Source of the DNA: an uncultured Acetatifactor sp.
GTDB lineage: Bacteria > Bacillota > Clostridia > Lachnospirales > Lachnospiraceae
Direction: 5' to 3'
DNA: 64,000 nucleotides
NCBI GenBank assembly: GCA_910589655.1
Contig: CAJUTJ010000143.1
Span: forward strand, 1 to 64,000
Within the stretch, counting starts at the first letter, position 1; every line of letters starts with the position of its first letter. A program made the position numbers and the translations under genes. This document shows, piece by piece, positions 27,793 through 37,314 of this stretch. A model generated the notes under the pieces. That model was not told where the DNA came from. It searched no databases and saw only the letters and a list, made by a program, of their open reading frames with translations.

Positions 27793-27976
27793 AAGTATTG
27801 GCAGGTCGGATATCACATTCGGTTGTAGTGGCAATAATCTGCTTTTTGGTGTAGGATGATTACAGAGAGAAAATGAATATGCCATGAGCGCGGAAAAGCA
27901 AGCGGCCCAAAAGGACATTTGATTTTCTGGCCACGGATTCTTGAGTGTATTACAACATAGAAAGGCAGGTTGAGAA

Positions 27977-30415
27977 ATGAACAGTGAAGATTACAGCTGG
28001 CCGCTAAATTTGAGGCAGGTCAGGATCACGGACCGATTCTGGGGAAGGGAACAGGAATTGGTGCGCAGGGAGGTGATTCCCTATCAATGGGAGGCGCTGA
28101 ATGACCGGATTCCGGATGCTTCTCCCAGCTATTGTATGCACAATTTTAAGGCGGCGGGAAAGCTTATGAGGGAGAAAAGGGAGGCCGGAAGCGAATTCAT
28201 TCCTCCTTCCTATACTTTCCGAGGCTTTGAAAAGCTGCCGGAAGATCCGGCCAATCCGGATCCGGATCGTTTTTACGGTTTTGTGTTTCAGGACAGCGAT
28301 TTTTCCAAGTGGATTGAAGCGGTAGGGTATTCGCTGGCCAATTATCCGGATCCGCGGCTGGAGCAGACGGCGGATGAAGCCATAGACATTGTATGCGCCG
28401 CACAGGCGGAAAACGGATACTTGGACACCTATTATATTATCAACGGCATGGATCGTATATTTACCAATCTGCGGGATCACCATGAGCTGTATTGCTTTGG
28501 GCATTTGGCGGAAGGGGCGGTGGCCTATTATCAGGCTACGGGGAAGGATAAACTGCTGAAAGCGGCTATGCGATACGGAAATTTTATTGCGGAAACATTT
28601 GGACCGGAGGAAGGTAAGTGTAAGGGCTATCCCGGACACGAGATTGCAGAGATGGCGCTGGCGAAGCTTTACGAGGTAACGGGAGAACGGAAATATTTGG
28701 AGCTGAGCCGTTTTTTCTTAGATATGCGTGGGAGAAAGCCTTACTATTTTGACGTTGAGGAGCAGGAGCGGGCGGAGCATGAGGGGAAGCCTTACAAAGC
28801 TCCGGAAGAAGGACTGCGTTTTCAATATCATCAGGCGCATCTGCCTGTCAGGCAGCAGACGGAGGCTGTGGGACATGCCGTGCGCGGAGTGTATCTCTAC
28901 AGCGGTATGGCGGATGTGGCACGGCTGACACAGGACGGGGAGATGTATGAGGCCTGCAGGAGGCTTTGGGACAGCATTGTAAACGAGAAACTGTATATCA
29001 CGGGAGGCATAGGGGGCACTCATGTAGGAGAAGCCTTTTCTTATCCCTATGACCTGCCCAATGACACGGTATATTCGGAAACCTGTGCCGCCATCGGTTT
29101 GGCATTTTTTGCAAGGCGTATGCTTCAGATACAGGCGGACCACCGCTATGGAGACGTGATGGAGCAGGCGTTATACAATACGGTATTGGCAGGTATGGCA
29201 CTGGACGGCAAGAGCTTTTTCTATGTAAATCCGCTGGAGGCAGTGCCAGAGGCATGTGAGAAGGACGAGCGGAAGCGTCATGTAAAGAATGTACGGCAGA
29301 AGTGGTTTGGCTGTGCCTGCTGTCCGCCCAATATTGCCAGAATCATAAGTTCTCTTGGCATGTACGCTTATACCTGTAATGAGACAACCTTATTTACCCA
29401 CTTATATCTGGGCAGCAGCCTCAGCGTTTCGCTAAACGGAAATCCTGTGGAGCTGCAGGTGGAGACGGATTACCCTTGGGACGGAGAGGTGAAGATTACG
29501 CTGCATACCGGAAACGGGGAGACGGCCGCAGAGGAAGCACAGGGCGCGGACGAACTGTCAAAGGCGGATCAGGGGCAGGCAGCGGACGAATTACCGGCAA
29601 CGTTGGCTTTCCGGATTCCCGGCTGGTGTAAGAATGCCGGAATCGAGGTAAGGAGAGGACAGTGCACCTTGAGCCAGTGGACTGTAGAAAAGGGAAAGGT
29701 GGTTTCCTGTGCAAAACAGCTTTCGCTGGGGGAACTGGCCGGAAACATTTTCCCCGGCAAAATCTCCGGAAACGGAGAGAACCAAAGAGACGGAGGGAAT
29801 CTACCGGCGGCAGGGAATGTGACGACAGCAAGGAGTCTAACGGCGGCAGGGAATGTGACGACAGCAAGGAATCTAACGGCCACAGGGAATGTAACGGCAG
29901 CAAGGAATCTAACGGCCACAGGGAATGTGACGGCAGCAAAGGTAATTAACGGGCTGCCTTGTGCGGTGGAGAATATGGACGGCAGACTTGTGGACGGCTA
30001 CATCTATCTGACAGGGAAATGGCGGAATGAAGACCGGATTTACCTTACATTTCCCATGGATGTCCGCTGTGTCCGTGCCAATACGAGAGTCAGGGAAGAT
30101 ATCGGAAAAGCGGCATTTTTGCGGGGGCCGGTCTGCTTCTGCATGGAGGAGGCGGACAACGGGAAGGATCTGCATCTTTTGAGGATAAATGCGGAAAAAA
30201 TGTCGGATATCGAAGTAGAGCGTTCTTTCCGGCTGGGGCATGAAATGTGCGTCTTAAAAGTGTCCGGATACAGGCAGGAGCCGTCGGAGGAAAAATCGGG
30301 GCTGTACACGGAATTCTCACCTGCAAAGGAGAAGGAGACGACGCTTACCTATATTCCCTATTACGCTTGGAGCAACCGTGGTGAGGGAGAGATGAGCGTG
30401 TGGGCAAAAGTATAA
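27977..30415 (+). CDS. GH127-family beta-L-arabinofuranosidase (DUF1680)
   Basis: An 812-residue (alpha/alpha)6-barrel enzyme. Zinc/catalytic residues match the GH127 pattern: E368 and C370 in YSETCAAIG, and C448-C449 in FGCACCPPN, with C448 the predicted nucleophile. Other hallmarks are TGGIGGTHVGEAFSYPYDLP and DFYHQAHLPVRQQTEAVGHAVR-like text near 285-305. The spacing between the motifs matches characterised members to within one residue. A low-complexity insertion (about 595-655) made of 12-residue repeats interrupts the C-terminal beta-sandwich. It should release L-arabinofuranose from arabinan or extensin-type oligomers. No signal peptide. Confidence 0.88.
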   Translation: MNSEDYSWPLNLRQVRITDRFWGREQELVRREVIPYQWEALNDRIPDASPSYCMHNFKAAGKLMREKREAGSEFIPPSYTFRGFEKLPEDPANPDPDRFYGFVFQDSDFSKWIEAVGYSLANYPDPRLEQTADEAIDIVCAAQAENGYLDTYYIINGMDRIFTNLRDHHELYCFGHLAEGAVAYYQATGKDKLLKAAMRYGNFIAETFGPEEGKCKGYPGHEIAEMALAKLYEVTGERKYLELSRFFLDMRGRKPYYFDVEEQERAEHEGKPYKAPEEGLRFQYHQAHLPVRQQTEAVGHAVRGVYLYSGMADVARLTQDGEMYEACRRLWDSIVNEKLYITGGIGGTHVGEAFSYPYDLPNDTVYSETCAAIGLAFFARRMLQIQADHRYGDVMEQALYNTVLAGMALDGKSFFYVNPLEAVPEACEKDERKRHVKNVRQKWFGCACCPPNIARIISSLGMYAYTCNETTLFTHLYLGSSLSVSLNGNPVELQVETDYPWDGEVKITLHTGNGETAAEEAQGADELSKADQGQAADELPATLAFRIPGWCKNAGIEVRRGQCTLSQWTVEKGKVVSCAKQLSLGELAGNIFPGKISGNGENQRDGGNLPAAGNVTTARSLTAAGNVTTARNLTATGNVTAARNLTATGNVTAAKVINGLPCAVENMDGRLVDGYIYLTGKWRNEDRIYLTFPMDVRCVRANTRVREDIGKAAFLRGPVCFCMEEADNGKDLHLLRINAEKMSDIEVERSFRLGHEMCVLKVSGYRQEPSEEKSGLYTEFSPAKEKETTLTYIPYYAWSNRGEGEMSVWAKV
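29801..29945 (+). repeat. 36-bp tandem repeats inside the GH127 gene
   Basis: Four imperfect 36-base units (CTAACGGC..CAGGGAATGT.ACGGCAGCAAGGAAT) encode repeats of the form LTATGNVTAARN. The length is a multiple of three, so copy number can change without breaking the frame. Confidence 0.85.
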
Positions 30416-30481
30416 GGGGCAATATGCGGATTTACTGTGCCTTTATACATGAATGGTATGATACAATATTTTCAATCAACA

Positions 30482-30756
30482 GAAAGCAGCATTGATTTCG
30501 GATAGACGGAAGAATGGAGGAAAGAGAAGCGCCTGATTTAGAATCGGGCAGAAAGCAGCATTGATTTCGGATAGACGGAAGAATGGAGGAAAGAGAAGCG
30601 CCTGATTTAGAATCGGGCAGAAAGCAGCAGTGATATCGGATAGATGGAAGAATGGAGGAAAGAGAAGCGCCTGATTTAGAATCGGGCAGAAAGCAGCAGT
30701 GATTTTGGATAGTTGGAAGAATGAAGATAAGAACAGCGTCCGATTTTTATCAGGCA
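30482..30756. repeat. 69-bp tandem repeat, four copies
   Basis: Units start at 30482, 30551, 30620 and 30689. Each begins GAAAGCAGCA and contains GGAAGAATGGAGGAAAGAG and GCCTGATTTAGAATCGGGC, where GCCTGATTT.AATCGGGC is a small inverted repeat. The first three are almost identical and the fourth is diverged. The block lies just upstream of the GH106-like gene. The minus strand stays open across the units (69 = 23 codons), but there is no ribosome site to suggest a gene. Confidence 0.9.
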
Positions 30757-30794
30757 GAAGGCTGCGGCAATGAATAATAAAAAGGAGGTCAAGT

Positions 30795-33023
30795 ATGACA
30801 ACAATATTGAAAGAACTTTTAGAGCCGGGGCAGGAATATTCACCCATCCCTTTTTGGTTCTATAATGATGCATTTGACGAGGATAAGGTGAGAAAGCAGT
30901 TGGCCGATTATGTGGAAAAAGGGGTAAACGGATTTGTACTGCATCCCAGAATCGGCATTCCGGAGGATATGCCCTACCTTTCCGACCGGTTTTTTGAGGC
31001 GGTTCGGTTTATTGTAAAGACGGCGGACTCTCTGGGTATGAAGGTGGTTCTTTATGACGAGGGGATGTATCCCTCCGGTTCCGCCCATGGCATGGTGGTG
31101 GAAGCCGACCCGGAATATGCGTCCAAGGGCATTATCTTACTGGAAAAGGAAGCGGCGGAAGAAAAGCTGGCAAAGGAGCCTTCCGCACAGGTGATTGCGG
31201 AACTTGCCGACGGAAGGAAGATTGTCTATGGTTTCACGGGAGGCACTATCCGCGGCATCCATTTCGGAGAGGATGACGGGGAGGCCGGGGCGCCGAAATC
31301 GGCTGATATTCTGAATCCGGATGCTGTGGATGAGTTTATCCGGCTCACCCACGACAAATATTATGAGAATCTGAAAGAGTATTTCGGAAACACCGTGTTT
31401 GCATTTTTCACGGACGAGCCTTGTGCGCTGGGCAGAAATGCGGGTCGGTACAGAGAGTGGTGTAAAGGGCTGGAAAAGGAAATTCTTGCCGCCGGAGGAA
31501 AGCTGGAGGAGCTGGAGGGCTTATTTATCAAAACCGGAGCGGTGGCAGGAAGATCGGATGTGGTTTCCACGGTTCAAAACCCTACGGTGATACTGTATCA
31601 TCAATTGATTAAGAAGAAGCTTAGGGATATTTTTTATGCCAGATTGTCACAATGGTGCGACGGGCACGGTATTTCCCTCATGGGACATCCTGCGGAGAGC
31701 AACGATATTGAAGAAGAATTGTTTTTCCAGATTCCGGGGCAGGATTTGATTCTGCGCAGAGTGTCGCCGGAGACAGGAGGGTTGCGTGAATTTGACTCCG
31801 TACAGGCAAAGCTGTCTGCGGATATTGCCAGACACTTGGGCAGGAGACGTAATGTGAATGAATGCTTTGGAGTCTGCAGCAGGGACAACATCCCTTGGTA
31901 TTTTACGGCCGGAGATATGAAATGGTATATTGATTGGCTGGGTCAACGGGGCGTAAACCTCTTTGTGCCCCATGCCTTCTACTATAGTGTCTTAGGACAG
32001 AGGAAAGGGGAGCGTCCCCCCGATGTGGGGCCTAATAATATCTGGTGGAAGCATTATCACAGATTTTCGGATTATTTTAAGCGTCTGTCCTGGTTGATGA
32101 CAGATTCTGTCAACGGTGCAAAGGCGGCAGTACTCTGCGACAACAATAAGGTTCCCTATGAGGAAATTGCCTGCCTGTATGAGAATCAGATTGAGTTCAA
32201 TTATCTTCCTGCGGCAGTGCTTGAAAAGGCAGCGGTAAAGGACGGCAGACTTTGTATTGCAGGCTATGAATATAGGGTAATTCTCAATACTTTAGGAGAA
32301 GAGTATGAGAAATTACTGCCTGAGGGAGTGAAAACGGTGCATACCGGTGAAGAGCTGGTGGAAGACAAATCTCTGCGGAGCGGATTGGTACTGAAGGATG
32401 TATGTAAAACGGTTAGGCTGAATACCCTCACAAAGAACGGAAAGAAGATGTATCTGCTGGGAAATGAGGGTGACACTCTTGTCAGGACAGGTGTGTCAGT
32501 GGATTCCGACAGAGGGGTAATTCTTTTTGACCTCTGGAAAGGAGAGGCTTACAGCCTTGGGAAGACGGAATTTGAGTTATGTCTGGACCCCAGTGAGACA
32601 GTGCTGATTCTTGTAGAAGGCCTTCCGGAAGAATTTACCGAAAATGCTTCCGCACAGCCTTCCGAACCGGATGCCGGCAACATTGAAATAAGGGAGGAAA
32701 TGCCTGCGAAAGTGCGGGAAAGATATCCTGACTGGACAAGTCGATTTGCTGTGACGGAAAAAAGGGAAAATGAAGTTGTCTATACATATCATTGTAAATC
32801 GTCGGATATGGGGAATATCACGGGCTTTTTTGTAGAAGGTTCCGAGATGATAGAGTGCTATTGCAACGGCACGTTTGTAGACGTGGCCTTCTGGGGAAAA
32901 AGATTCTTTGACTTAGCGGGCTTCTTGAACGAGGGGGATAACGAGATCAAACTCGTCTGCACCGGAAATGCCGCTAATATCTACGATAACGCCAATATTC
33001 CTTTTGGAATTCTTAATCATTGA
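30795..33023 (+). CDS. Putative GH106-like glycoside hydrolase
   Basis: A 742-residue protein beginning PIPFWFYNDAFDEDKVRKQL, followed by GVNGFVLHPRIG, VVLYDEGMYPSGSA, FFTDEPCAL and a C-terminal beta-sandwich with MIECYCNGTFVDVAFWG. The order (an N-terminal barrel starting with a PFWFWN-like motif, YDE and TDEP acidic motifs, and a GH2-type sugar-binding end) resembles GH106 alpha-L-rhamnosidase relatives. Substrate is not certain. The lack of a signal peptide suggests intracellular action. AAGGAGG precedes the ATG. It follows the GH127 gene, so a pectin or arabinan side-chain role is plausible. Confidence 0.65.
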   Translation: MTTILKELLEPGQEYSPIPFWFYNDAFDEDKVRKQLADYVEKGVNGFVLHPRIGIPEDMPYLSDRFFEAVRFIVKTADSLGMKVVLYDEGMYPSGSAHGMVVEADPEYASKGIILLEKEAAEEKLAKEPSAQVIAELADGRKIVYGFTGGTIRGIHFGEDDGEAGAPKSADILNPDAVDEFIRLTHDKYYENLKEYFGNTVFAFFTDEPCALGRNAGRYREWCKGLEKEILAAGGKLEELEGLFIKTGAVAGRSDVVSTVQNPTVILYHQLIKKKLRDIFYARLSQWCDGHGISLMGHPAESNDIEEELFFQIPGQDLILRRVSPETGGLREFDSVQAKLSADIARHLGRRRNVNECFGVCSRDNIPWYFTAGDMKWYIDWLGQRGVNLFVPHAFYYSVLGQRKGERPPDVGPNNIWWKHYHRFSDYFKRLSWLMTDSVNGAKAAVLCDNNKVPYEEIACLYENQIEFNYLPAAVLEKAAVKDGRLCIAGYEYRVILNTLGEEYEKLLPEGVKTVHTGEELVEDKSLRSGLVLKDVCKTVRLNTLTKNGKKMYLLGNEGDTLVRTGVSVDSDRGVILFDLWKGEAYSLGKTEFELCLDPSETVLILVEGLPEEFTENASAQPSEPDAGNIEIREEMPAKVRERYPDWTSRFAVTEKRENEVVYTYHCKSSDMGNITGFFVEGSEMIECYCNGTFVDVAFWGKRFFDLAGFLNEGDNEIKLVCTGNAANIYDNANIPFGILNH

Positions 33024-33114
33024 TTGATGACGGCGCTCCCTAATTTTTGAAATGTCCAAGTAGATATAAAACAGGAAGCTGTTTGCTGTCGCCAGATAAG
33101 GAGGTCTTTATATA

Positions 33115-33158
33115 GGGTACGGTGTAACTCTGTAAATGTGGTTGCACCGTATCCTTTT
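33115..33158 (+). terminator. Terminator after the GH106-like gene
   Basis: GGGTACGGTGTAAC pairs with GTTGCACCGTATCC (one G-T and small mismatches) and is followed by TTTTG. The rest of 33024-33341 shows no gene. Confidence 0.65.
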
Positions 33159-33341
33159 GTTACGCCACAAAGTTGAAGTTCTTTTACAAGCCAGCCGTAC
33201 CTTTCCGTATATTTTTTCTGCAATTCATTTTTCTGCTGTATGCAAAAATGATGCGTCCATTTGTTAGTATAAGAAAAATGTTGACGAAGAAATCTAGTGA
33301 TAGAAAAGTCGATTGGGACAATGCGAAAGGATTGATGCAGG

Positions 33342-33931
33342 ATGAAGGTGAATAAAAGGATTCGTTGCATAAAATATGCTCTGGCCATAGTATGGTGCCC
33401 AGCTGCTGCTATTGGGAGGCTGTTCCGAAACAGAGGAAAGCACATGGAAATATGCCTTGTCATTAATAGACGGTCTGAAGCAGCTCGTTCCGGAGGAATT
33501 GACGGAAGAATTGTCAACAGCGCTGCAAAACAATACTCTTGAAGCTTACGTGGCAGAGATATCTGCAGAGTATGTTTTGTTGCAGGAGAATGAGATCATG
33601 CAGTATATACGGAAAGATACTTCCGGTGTGCTGGAAAGCTTTTATTATGAATACATAGAAGGTGGCGAGGAATGGTTCCTTTTTGGGAGGGATAATGACA
33701 TTATTGTCCGTCAGAAAATCGATAATGAAAAATACCCATATTGCTATTACAAATTTCCTTGCGAAGGCGGGGGCTATGGAGGGGCGCTCCGCGCTTATGG
33801 AAAGAATGAGGATTACTATTTTATCAGTTGGGAAGATGATGACTATCTGCTGGTCACAAAGAGGGCAGACATATTATACTTATGTCGGTAACGGCAATTA
33901 TGTTTGGGGAGAACGTTTTCTGGATTATTAA
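33342..33931 (+). pseudogene. Frameshifted small lipoprotein
   Basis: One frame starts at ATG 33342 with a signal-like MKVNKRIRCIKYALAIV. A second frame carries LLLLGGCSETEES, a good lipobox, and then about 155 residues rich in Glu and Tyr. Near 33860 the frame changes again, and QTYYTYVGNGNYVWGERFLDY is the more natural end. No single frame covers signal, lipobox and C-terminus, so at least two frameshifts are needed. The protein family is unknown to me. Confidence 0.55.
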
Positions 33932-34083
33932 AATGCAAAACTGATTGGACTTCATAAAGAAAAAGAAAGCAGAATTCATGTTACAGGAAGATATTGAATT
34001 TTTTGTAAAGTTTATTCCTTCTGTAAAGTTATTGCGGTATAATGGAGTCATCGACAAATCGGAATAAAAAGGAGTGTGCTGAA

Positions 34084-34878
34084 ATGACCTATGCCGAGTA
34101 TCAGGAATACATGAGAAATTTTTTTGAACAGTATTATCAGAAGCTATCACAGGAAGAAATTCGTGTGACACTTCCTCTTGAGGAAGAGGAAAAAGAAATG
34201 TGGAGCGATGATGCGAACCCTAATGATGAATGGAAGAAATGGAAGCTGGTTCCGGCTATGATTTCGGATGGGGAAATCAAGGAATTGGAAAAAGAAATAG
34301 GGGTTGAACTGCCACTTTCCTTAAAAGCATTTTTGACTGTTACCCATCACTGTTTTGATAATCCCATAGGACGTAATTCTGTAGCGGAACATTTTCAAGA
34401 GGTGAGAAACGCATGGAACCCTGTCCTTGTGAGATGCGGCTATTTGCCCTTCGCGTGGGATGAACAGGGATACTTTATCCGTTGTATTCGACTGGAAAAA
34501 ATGCCGGAAGAAGAGAAATGCGGAATTTACCAGATTGACCATGAAGTATTGTTTGATTTTGATGAAGAAACGGTGACACAGGAGGAAATAGACCGGAGCA
34601 TGGAGTTCATTTCCGAGAATCTGCTTACATATCTTGATGAGATACTTCATGATAGGGATTGTGATTCGCTGCGAAAGGCTTCTCGCAAGGCGGTGCTAGT
34701 GCTGTTGAAAGAAGAATGTGGGTTAAAGAATTATGATGAATTATCGGACAAAATAGATGATGACGAAGAATTTGAAAAAATAATCACTGTGTTGAAACCA
34801 ATTCAGAAACAGTATTCCATTTCAGATGACGATTTGGAGGAAATCTTGTGGAGCATGGAGTATTCTACTGATTGGTGA
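34084..34878 (+). CDS. SMI1/KNR4 (SUKH) family protein
   Basis: A 264-residue acidic soluble protein. ISDGEIKELEKEIGVELPLSLKAFL near residue 60 and FAWDEQGYFIRCI near 130 match the SUKH fold pattern of immunity and SMI1/KNR4 proteins. AAGGAG lies before ATG 34084. No toxin gene is recognised next to it, so it may be an orphan immunity protein or a housekeeping SUKH protein. The C-terminal 100 residues are helical and highly charged. Confidence 0.6.
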   Translation: MTYAEYQEYMRNFFEQYYQKLSQEEIRVTLPLEEEEKEMWSDDANPNDEWKKWKLVPAMISDGEIKELEKEIGVELPLSLKAFLTVTHHCFDNPIGRNSVAEHFQEVRNAWNPVLVRCGYLPFAWDEQGYFIRCIRLEKMPEEEKCGIYQIDHEVLFDFDEETVTQEEIDRSMEFISENLLTYLDEILHDRDCDSLRKASRKAVLVLLKEECGLKNYDELSDKIDDDEEFEKIITVLKPIQKQYSISDDDLEEILWSMEYSTDW

Positions 34879-34883
34879 GAATT

Positions 34884-34965
34884 GTGTGCATCTTCACATT
34901 AAATCCCCAGACTTTCATGCATGGTGTAACAGCCGGAATGCATGGGGGTTTACTATGAAGATAGA
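34884..34965 (+). repeat. Leader-type repeat ending in a ribosome site and ATG
   Basis: GTGTGCATCTTCA, then CAGACTTTCATGCATGGTG.A.CAG.CGGAATG.ATGGG.GTTTA, matches 55645-55715. It ends GGGGGTTTACTATG, a ribosome site plus start at 34955, which opens a 36-codon ORF to 35065 (MKIDEDRWKIDAVRSAGLHD...). The ORF has no known relative. The rest of 34879-35250 is without a supported gene. Confidence 0.6.
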
Positions 34966-35250
34966 TGAGGACAGATGGAAAATTGATGCTGTCCGCAGCG
35001 CAGGTCTCCATGATATACGATGTAATCCGCCGCACACCAGCGGCACGCTCAGGCAGGAAATCTGAAAAGGTATCCTGCTCTTTTTTTGCCCGGAATCCGG
35101 GAGAAGGGGGCGCACTCTTGCCATGCCCCCACTGTAAAATCACAATCAATCACTGGTTTGCGGAAGCCTTGCAGAACATATTTTTTCAAAAAAGTGAACC
35201 GAATATAGAATCGTGGCGAATATAGAGTGAACAGGCGAGGAGGTGAAGCA

Positions 35251-35775
35251 GTGAATGCAAGAGAAGTAGAAAGATGTATTGACGAGTTCGGAACAGATAT
35301 CTATAGATTTTGCCGAAAACTTTGTGCGGAAAAAACGGATGCCGAGGACTTATATCAACAGACTTTTCTAAAAGCGCTGGAAACGGAATGGGAGCTTGAC
35401 TGGGAGAAAAATCCGAAAGCAATGTTTTTCTCCTTAGCCCATAATCTTTGGAAAAGCAACAGAAGAAAACAGGCCCGACGGAACATGATTGCTCCATGTA
35501 ACAATCTCGATGAGGAAGCGGAAACGCTGCCGTATTCCGAAAAGAGTATCGAAGAAGGTTATTTTCAAAAGGAATTGGCGACAGAAGTACGTCAAATCAT
35601 ACAAACTCTTCCGGAAAAGTTTCAAGTACCGTTGATATTATTTTACCTATCAGAGTGTTCCGTAGAGCAGATAGCGGCTATCCTAAAAAAGCCGTCCGGT
35701 ACTGTGAAAAGTCGATTGTTCAAGGCGAGAAAACTAATAAAAAAAAGATTGGAGGATGCTGGTTATGAGAGATAA
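35251..35775 (+). CDS. ECF-type RNA polymerase sigma factor
   Basis: A 174-residue sigma factor with region 2 (YRFCRKLCAEKTDAEDLYQQTFLKAL) and region 4 (LPEKFQVPLILFYLSECSVEQIAAILKKPSGTVKSRLFKARKLIKKRLE). The GTG start at 35251 lies seven bases after GAGGAGG. It overlaps the next gene, which encodes a small membrane protein in the usual anti-sigma position. Confidence 0.88.
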   Translation: MNAREVERCIDEFGTDIYRFCRKLCAEKTDAEDLYQQTFLKALETEWELDWEKNPKAMFFSLAHNLWKSNRRKQARRNMIAPCNNLDEEAETLPYSEKSIEEGYFQKELATEVRQIIQTLPEKFQVPLILFYLSECSVEQIAAILKKPSGTVKSRLFKARKLIKKRLEDAGYER

Positions 35776-36142
35776 CCGTTCGAAAACGGAAATAGAAGAA
35801 GCCATCCGGGCTTCTATGAAAATGACTGATGTGCCGGCCCCGGAATTAAATAATGAACTCAAAGCGGCTTTATATGAACAAGAAGCCGTTCTGCGAAAAC
35901 AACCTGTCACACATGCCTTTTCACTTTGGTATATGCCCATGATCTTAAATTTGATAACTTTTTCTTTGCTGGCTGTTTTGGCTCTTACAACAATTAAAAA
36001 TGTTTATTTGTCTTACTTTGCCGCCGGTGTCTGCTTTTATGTTGGGGTGGCGGGCATATTGATTACTATAATAGGCGTAAAAAGAACGAACTTAAAAGAG
36101 GATATTACAATCCGTATCGAGAAAAGAGGTATATTGGCATGA
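35765..36142 (+). CDS. Probable anti-sigma membrane protein
   Basis: A 125-residue protein with a soluble N-terminal 55 residues (EEAIRASMKMTDVPAPELNNELKAALYEQE) and two membrane segments (about 60-85 and 90-112). The start overlaps the sigma gene by 11 bases, so it is translationally coupled. An N-terminal cytoplasmic domain plus membrane anchor beside an ECF sigma gene suggests it holds the sigma factor; no ZAS zinc motif is visible. Confidence 0.65.
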   Translation: MRDNRSKTEIEEAIRASMKMTDVPAPELNNELKAALYEQEAVLRKQPVTHAFSLWYMPMILNLITFSLLAVLALTTIKNVYLSYFAAGVCFYVGVAGILITIIGVKRTNLKEDITIRIEKRGILA

Positions 36143-37029
36143 ATCATACGAAAAACAAAAAATTCCCGTTCTATATCAGTATTGCTATTATCTTTCTGTT
36201 AATTGTTTTGCGGTTTGGCGTGTACTACCTAAAAAGCGATGGCTTTAGCGGCCTTTCTATGCTGATCCCGGTCATGCTTCTTTGCTTTATTGTTTTTACA
36301 CTGCTTACCTCTGCTTTTTTTGCGGCGTGGGTATATCAGGATTGTAAAAAGCGGGGTGATGATCCGTTGCTTTGGCCGCTTGTATGCCTTATTGCCACGC
36401 CGTTTATCGGACTGCTGATTTATTTTCTGCGCCGTTCGGAGATAAAAGGGTCTTGTCCCGCATGTGGACATAAAATTTCATTAAAGGCGAAATACTGCGA
36501 AGAATGCGGAACGCCTGTCAAAAAGGAGGATAATAATGTTATGGTAAAACAGGAAACACATCATTTGAAATTTATTGTTGCCGGAATTGTGAGCATGGCG
36601 CTTATGCTGATCTGTCTGACAGGTTTTATCGTCAGTGCGGCCACCGGAAACGGTATCAATACCAATGTTGCTTCAAATGACCGGATTTGGAATTCAGGAG
36701 TAATCAACATGAGTTATAGCACCTATATTGGTGACGTCTGGAAACTGAAATTCAGAAGCGCCAGTGACGGATTTGTGAAAGAACAGAGTATGACCATTAC
36801 GGATCCGGACACACAACTGCTCCATGCCGATGTTTCCTGCGGCACAGTGCCGGAAGGGGCAACGCTTGTTTTGTGGCTGGTACAGGGGGAGGTAGTAAGG
36901 TCTGTGGACATTACCGACCTTTCCGAGCCGCTGGAATATTCTCTGAATGAATTTGAAAACGGAAAAGTTCATGTCAGATTACAAATCAACGGTGTAGAAA
37001 ATACTGTTTCGGAGATCTATATTAAATAA
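36139..37029 (+). CDS. Zinc-ribbon membrane protein of the ECF operon
   Basis: A 296-residue protein with three membrane segments (about 10-31, 39-64, 75-93), a zinc ribbon (CPACGHKISLKAKYCEECG, about 112-130), a fourth membrane segment (about 145-170) and an outer beta-rich domain. The start overlaps the previous stop (ATGA). It probably belongs to the signalling unit of the ECF sigma factor. Function unknown. Confidence 0.7.
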   Translation: MNHTKNKKFPFYISIAIIFLLIVLRFGVYYLKSDGFSGLSMLIPVMLLCFIVFTLLTSAFFAAWVYQDCKKRGDDPLLWPLVCLIATPFIGLLIYFLRRSEIKGSCPACGHKISLKAKYCEECGTPVKKEDNNVMVKQETHHLKFIVAGIVSMALMLICLTGFIVSAATGNGINTNVASNDRIWNSGVINMSYSTYIGDVWKLKFRSASDGFVKEQSMTITDPDTQLLHADVSCGTVPEGATLVLWLVQGEVVRSVDITDLSEPLEYSLNEFENGKVHVRLQINGVENTVSEIYIK

Positions 37030-37314
37030 CAAAGCCGGCCAGACCGGGTTTCCGGCAGTTTTGATTTGTGCTACCTTGGCCGCTGCAGGAAAAGGGGATA
37101 TGCTGCTCTTTTATGGGATGCATATCTCCTTTAATTATTATCGGCAATAGGCAGATTCTTTCGGCAGAGTCAAAAGTGTGCCTCTGTGTATTTTTGCAAG
37201 ACTTTTGTGTTGTTGTATCATATACGTATAAAATCCATACATTGACAAATAATGTGTGTAATCTGTGGTATTCAATTCCTGTTTGGACAGGAACTGTTGC
37301 AAACTGTTAAAGCA

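Noticed and set aside
30482..30756. Possible CRISPR array
   Set aside because: The whole 69-base unit is repeated, including what would be spacers.
30476..30847. Minus-strand ORF across the 69-base repeats
   Set aside because: Open only because the unit length is a multiple of three; no ribosome site and an odd repetitive product.
33017..33517. Minus-strand 166-codon ORF
   Set aside because: Covers a terminator and the opposite lipoprotein remnant, no ribosome site, no recognisable domain.
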